The notes below the pieces were generated by a model. The model was not told where the DNA came from, did no database searches, and saw only the letters and a program-made list of their open reading frames with translations. Source: Burkholderiaceae bacterium (lineage in GTDB: Bacteria; Pseudomonadota; Gammaproteobacteria; Burkholderiales; Burkholderiaceae_C). From it: 17,756 nt of DNA. Of this stretch, positions 14,778-17,756 are shown in pieces. Position 1 is the stretch's first letter. Every line of letters starts with the position of its first letter. The stretch lies in the NCBI GenBank assembly GCA_017853735.1, contig JAFMJA010000025.1, positions 1 through 17,756 of the forward strand. Reading direction: 5' to 3'. Position numbers and translations under genes: made by a program.

Positions 14778-14799
14778 ATTGAATGCAAATTGAATGCAA
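14778..14799. repeat. Tandem 11-bp direct repeat upstream of the binding-protein gene
   Basis: ATTGAATGCAA occurs twice with no spacer (14778-14788 and 14789-14799), and the next five bases (ATGCA) repeat part of it. Each copy contains TTGAATGCAA, an imperfect palindrome (TTGnATnCAA). The copies are one helical turn apart, so they would present two dyads on the same face of DNA. They lie 23-44 bases before the binding-protein ATG, within its leader or promoter. An operator is plausible. Confidence 0.5.
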
Positions 14800-14849
14800 A
14801 TGCAGCGGCCATGATAGAAGCCGCAGACCTTTAAGAAAAATACTGTTTT

Positions 14850-14879
14850 ACGACAAGGGATATAAGCAGCACTTATAGT
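14850..14879 (+). promoter_or_regulatory. Possible sigma-70-like promoter of the divergent LysR gene
   Basis: TATAGT (14874-14879) differs from the -10 consensus at one base; 18 bases upstream lies ACGACA (14850-14855), four of six matches to -35. The -10 overlaps the LysR-type dyad, as expected for negative autoregulation. The match is modest and unproven. Confidence 0.3.
14861..14877. promoter_or_regulatory. Candidate LysR-type regulator binding site in the divergent promoter region
   Basis: TATAAGCAGCACTTATA is a perfect inverted repeat with six-base arms and a five-base centre; its inner 13 bases (TAAG-N5-CTTA) have the T-N11-A form of LysR sites. It lies 36 bases before the LysR ATG and about 105 bases before the divergent binding-protein ATG, the usual place for a LysR recognition site controlling both directions. 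Confidence 0.65.
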
Positions 14880-14912
14880 ACTGGCGCACTGCATCTGTTC
14901 TTTCTGGCCCCC

Positions 14913-15848
14913 ATGGATCTTCGTCAACTCAAATACTTTGTCCAAATCGTCGAAAGCGGCAGCCTGGCCAAGGCCTCGCGCCAGCTCTTTATTGCCCAGC
15001 CCGCACTGAGTCAGGCCATCGCCAAACTCGAGGCTGAAGTGGGCAAACCCTTGTTGATCAGAACTGCCAAGGGTGTGACCCCCACCGAAAACGGCGCCGC
15101 CCTGCACCATCATGCCCGCTTCATGCTGCGCCAACATGACCAGGCCCTGTCCATCGCGCGGCAGGAGCCCGGCACAGCTTATGGCATGGTGTCCCTGGGG
15201 CTGGCAGCCACCACGGTGTGTGCCGTAGGCCCCCCCCTGATGCGCCGCATCCGGGAAAAATTTCCAGGCATTGTGCTCAATGTGGTCGAAGGCATGAGCG
15301 GCCATCTGGCACAGATGATGCGGCTGGGACAGCTGGACCTGGCGATTTTGTTCAGCCGCGATGCAGTGCCGGATCTGCCCGCCGAGCCTTTGGTGGAGGA
15401 AGAGCTATTCCTGATGCTGCCCAGCAGCAGCCGCTTGGTGGCCCCACACCGCAAACAGATCACCTGCGAGGCGGTGGCCAGGCTGCCCTTGATCCTGCCC
15501 ACAGGAATTCATGGCCTGCGCCGCCGCATCACCACCGAATTTGAGCAGCGCAATCTACCGCTGAATGTGGTGGCCGAGATCGACTCGCTCTCCTTGCTGC
15601 TTACCTGTGTGCGTGAAGGCATGGGCGCCACCATCAAGCCGATGTCAGCTGCTTTGCAGGACGGGGCCATGCGGCAGGACTGGCGCGCCTTGCGTTTTTC
15701 CGATGCCCAAATGAAACGACCCAACTATCTGTATTCGGTCGAGGCTGAGCGCATGTCGCCCGCTGCCGCAGCGGTGCGCAGCGAGCTGCGCGACACAGTC
15801 AAAGACCTGGTGAACAAGCGGCAATGGGAGGGGGTCAATCTTCTTTAG
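14913..15848 (+). CDS. LysR-type transcriptional regulator (Nac/CbbR-like), divergent from the transport operon
   Basis: The 311-residue protein has an N-terminal winged helix-turn-helix (MDLRQLKYFVQIVESGSLAKASRQLFIAQPALSQAI..., residues 1-60) and a C-terminal ligand-binding domain (from about 90) containing VSLGLAATT, LDLAILF (141-147), LILPTGIHGLRR (193-204) and EIDSL (222-226). LysR regulators sense a pathway metabolite and usually activate a divergent operon while repressing themselves. Its position back to back with the binding-protein gene, across a spacer with a T-N11-A dyad, makes it the likely activator of this locus. It starts at ATG 14913, the conserved start of this family; the upstream bases show no strong ribosome binding site. 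It is similar over its full length to the other LysR protein at 16762-17712, which suggests a duplicated or cooperating pair. Confidence 0.93.
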   Translation: MDLRQLKYFVQIVESGSLAKASRQLFIAQPALSQAIAKLEAEVGKPLLIRTAKGVTPTENGAALHHHARFMLRQHDQALSIARQEPGTAYGMVSLGLAATTVCAVGPPLMRRIREKFPGIVLNVVEGMSGHLAQMMRLGQLDLAILFSRDAVPDLPAEPLVEEELFLMLPSSSRLVAPHRKQITCEAVARLPLILPTGIHGLRRRITTEFEQRNLPLNVVAEIDSLSLLLTCVREGMGATIKPMSAALQDGAMRQDWRALRFSDAQMKRPNYLYSVEAERMSPAAAAVRSELRDTVKDLVNKRQWEGVNLL

Positions 15849-15881
15849 AAATCACCCGGGTACACCTGTGCAGGCTTGGGC

Positions 15882-16637
15882 TCAGAACTGGTATCGACGT
15901 AGGCCGCCGTCCACCGGTATCACTGCCCCGGTGATGTAGCTCGCACGCGGCGAAGCCAGAAAGGCGACCAGATTGGCCAGCTCGGACGGCTCCCCGTAGC
16001 GGCCAACCGGGATCTCGTTGTCAGACTGCCACTTTTGGTATTCGGGCGAGTAATTGCGCATGATCTGCTCGGACAGGATACGCCCGGGCGGAACGCAGTT
16101 GACGGTGATGCCATGCTGACCGACCATGCGCGACAGGCCCTTGGCCCAGCTGTGGATACCGGCTTTGGCGCAGAAAGCGCCATTGATATGTTCTGGCTCG
16201 CTCTTGCCGGTGATACAGATGATGCGGCCCCATTTGTGGTGAATCATCTGGTCGATCAGCGCATCGCCCAATTGACGTGGACGATGAAAATTCAGCGTGA
16301 TCGCCTCCATCCACTGCGCCTCGCTAACATGCAAATCCTTGAAGCTGCGTGACCCCCCGGCATTGTTGATCAGGATATCCACCCGGCCCAGGCCTTTGGT
16401 AGACGCTTGCGCCAGCCGATGCGCGGCATCATCGGCATACATATCCTGTTCGATCAGGATCGGGGGCTTGCCACCGGCGGCCACGATCTCATTGGCCAGA
16501 TCCTGCAGTTTGTCAGCGCGCCGGGCGGTGATCGCCAGGTGAACGCCTTCGGCCGCCAGCGATTTGGCGATTGCTCTTCCGATCCCGGCGCTCGCGCCAG
16601 TGACCAATGCTGTTTTGTCCTGCAACTGCAAATCCAT
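15882..16637 (-). CDS. Atypical SDR-family protein lacking the canonical catalytic Tyr
   Basis: This 251-residue protein has the SDR fold markers: cofactor loop TGASAGIG (13-20), NNAGG (91-95), Asn116, and the C-terminal YITGAVIPVDGGLRRYQF. The active site is unusual. Lys158 (AFCAK) is kept, but the Tyr expected four residues before it is Ala154, and the Ser expected near 141 is Cys141 (CITGKSEPEH). The PG motif reads VPPGRILSEQ. Either another residue does the acid-base chemistry or the protein is not a normal oxidoreductase. The start is ATG 16635-16637 with AGGAG seven bases upstream; this frame is open further upstream but with no comparable signal. It is convergent with the LysR gene (33-base gap, no clear terminator) and follows the second LysR gene on the same strand by 124 bases. 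A link to the locus is likely but inferred. Confidence 0.85.
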   Translation of the reverse strand: MDLQLQDKTALVTGASAGIGRAIAKSLAAEGVHLAITARRADKLQDLANEIVAAGGKPPILIEQDMYADDAAHRLAQASTKGLGRVDILINNAGGSRSFKDLHVSEAQWMEAITLNFHRPRQLGDALIDQMIHHKWGRIICITGKSEPEHINGAFCAKAGIHSWAKGLSRMVGQHGITVNCVPPGRILSEQIMRNYSPEYQKWQSDNEIPVGRYGEPSELANLVAFLASPRASYITGAVIPVDGGLRRYQF

Positions 16638-16659
16638 CCATCTGCTCCTTTGGCGTACC

Positions 16660-16674
16660 GGACTACTGTAGACC
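16660..16674. promoter_or_regulatory. Inverted repeat upstream of the atypical SDR gene
   Basis: GGACTACTGTAGACC has arms GGACTAC and GTAGACC that are complementary except for one A/A pair; its core CTACTGTAG is a perfect palindrome. It lies 22-37 bases before the SDR start in the 124-base gap (16638-16761). It is not a T-N11-A site, so a different regulator or a chance palindrome is possible. Confidence 0.35.
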
Positions 16675-16761
16675 AAGTTGGCGCCACCGATCAGTCCCTT
16701 ACCGACATGGGGCAATCAATCTTCGTGATACCCGTCAGCCAGCAACCGCAGAGTGCTGCCG

Positions 16762-17712
16762 CTAGCTTAATCTCGCGCCGATCCACCGTCCCTGCTTGAC
16801 CAGCTCGCGCACGCAGTCGAGCAGGACCACCCGCGCGGCCAGCGCGGCCGGCGACAACTCTTCCTCCGACAATCCACACAACAAGTTCTGACGATGCACC
16901 CCCGCATCACTGATGCGCGCCATGTAAAAGCGCGTCTTGGCATCTGGAAATCGTGCCACTGCGCTCCAGGGTTGCAGGGTGTCACCCAAACCGGCATCGA
17001 CCGCTTCCATCAGCATGGCGAGCGAATCAATTTCCAGGACAACCTTGGGTACCAGTTTGGCTCGGGCAAAAGCCGCATCCAGGGTGCTGCGCAATCCGTG
17101 TGGCCCGGTTGGCAGGATCAGGTCTTTCTGTTCAAGGTTTGCCAGCCGGAGGCTTTGTTTGGCGGGCCGCGAACTTTGGCTTTGAGCGCTGATGTAATAC
17201 AGGTCCTCTTGCAGCAGGGGCATCACGCTCCAGCGCCGCGCCGCGTTCAGCTCCTGGCTGGCACCGGTTCCCGACTCGAACAATACCGTCAGGTCAAGTT
17301 GTCGCGCATTGAGCATGGCCGCCAGGTGCCCAGAGAGGCTCTCCACCATATGCAGGCGCACATCCGGATAACGTACGCGCATGGCGCGCATCAAAGGCAG
17401 GGCGAGCACTGCCGCTGTAGTAGGCGCCAGGCCAACGCTGACCGTACCGCTCAGTCGTGCCTGCTGGGCCGCCCGAGCAGCCTGCTCAGCATGGCGTAGG
17501 GTGAGCTGTGCTTCACGAAAAAAAGCGAGCCCAGCAGCGGTAGGCACCACCCCTTGCGGGCTGCGCTGCAGCAGGCGCGTAGCCAGCTCGCCTTCCAGCC
17601 GGCTGATCTGCTGGCTCAGGGCTGATTGCACCAGATCGAGTTCAAGCGCGGCCCGGCTCATGCTGCCAAGCTCGACCACACGAACAAAGTAGCGCAGCTG
17701 CCTTAATTCCAT
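16762..17712 (-). CDS. Second LysR-type transcriptional regulator, similar to the one at 14913-15848
   Basis: The 316-residue protein has the winged helix-turn-helix start MELRQLRYFVRVVELGSMSRAALELDLVQSALSQQ (1-35) and an effector domain with VSVGLAPTT, LDLTVLF (139-145), LILPTGPHGLR (198-208) and EIDSL (227-231). These match the first regulator motif for motif (VSLGLAATT, LDLAILF, LILPTGIHGLR, EIDSL), and the C-termini also align (SPAALAAR.../SPAAAAVR..., RELVKQGRW/KDLVNKRQW). The ATG at 17710-17712 gives the canonical MELRQL start; a TTG eleven codons upstream is open but not supported. No clear ribosome binding site is visible, and only 44 bases of upstream DNA are in the window, so its promoter and divergent neighbour, if any, cannot be judged. 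It is upstream of the SDR gene on the same strand and might control it. Confidence 0.92.
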   Translation of the reverse strand: MELRQLRYFVRVVELGSMSRAALELDLVQSALSQQISRLEGELATRLLQRSPQGVVPTAAGLAFFREAQLTLRHAEQAARAAQQARLSGTVSVGLAPTTAAVLALPLMRAMRVRYPDVRLHMVESLSGHLAAMLNARQLDLTVLFESGTGASQELNAARRWSVMPLLQEDLYYISAQSQSSRPAKQSLRLANLEQKDLILPTGPHGLRSTLDAAFARAKLVPKVVLEIDSLAMLMEAVDAGLGDTLQPWSAVARFPDAKTRFYMARISDAGVHRQNLLCGLSEEELSPAALAARVVLLDCVRELVKQGRWIGARLS

Positions 17713-17756
17713 GGCAACGATAATCGCATATCTATGGGCAAGCAACGCGTGGTGGT

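Noticed and set aside
15849..15881. Bidirectional terminator between the convergent LysR and SDR genes
   Set aside because: Only an ACCCGGGT palindrome and a 4-bp stem (CCTG-TG-CAGG) without T-tracts are present, too weak to call.

Overview
The window looks like a piece of a betaproteobacterial chromosome, most likely Burkholderiales and probably Comamonadaceae. This is inferred from the GC-rich codon use, a Bug-type tripartite tricarboxylate receptor, a branched-chain amino-acid-type ABC transporter next to catabolic genes, and LysR regulators controlling catabolic clusters. No rRNA, tRNA, CRISPR array, insertion sequence or phage gene was seen. Coding density is high: no gene-free stretch exceeds 300 bases, and the longest gap (3732-3956) is 225 bases.

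Thirteen of the fifteen genes are on the minus strand in a long catabolic locus that reads from right to left. It begins at 14755 with a periplasmic binding protein. An intercistronic hairpin plus T-tract (13450-13483) separates it from the rest of its ABC transporter: LivH, then a single polypeptide fusing LivM, LivG and LivF. A cupin, an aldehyde dehydrogenase and a ThDP enzyme follow, tightly packed. After a 133-base gap come a short-chain dehydrogenase and a flavoprotein dehydrogenase of the fumarate reductase / ketosteroid dehydrogenase type. After a 225-base gap comes a third block: a fumarylacetoacetate hydrolase-family enzyme, a Bug receptor, TcuA (FAD tricarballylate dehydrogenase) and the N-terminal part of TcuB, cut by the window edge at base 1.

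The control region is at the right. A LysR regulator (14913-15848, plus strand) is divergent from the binding-protein gene. The shared 157-base spacer holds a T-N11-A dyad typical of LysR sites and two perfect 11-bp tandem repeats. Further right, an atypical short-chain dehydrogenase lacking the canonical catalytic Tyr and a second LysR regulator (similar to the first along its whole length) lie on the minus strand.

A working model, which is inference: the ABC transporter and the Bug receptor capture one or more organic acids. The SDR and flavoprotein oxidise the substrate. The ThDP enzyme breaks a C-C bond next to a carbonyl, and the aldehyde dehydrogenase oxidises the aldehyde formed. The FAH-family enzyme removes a pyruvate- or oxaloacetate-like piece, and TcuA/TcuB feed a tricarboxylate into the TCA cycle as cis-aconitate. 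The substrate is not determined by the sequence. I recognise no described pathway with exactly this gene set, so it may be an uncharacterised catabolic route.
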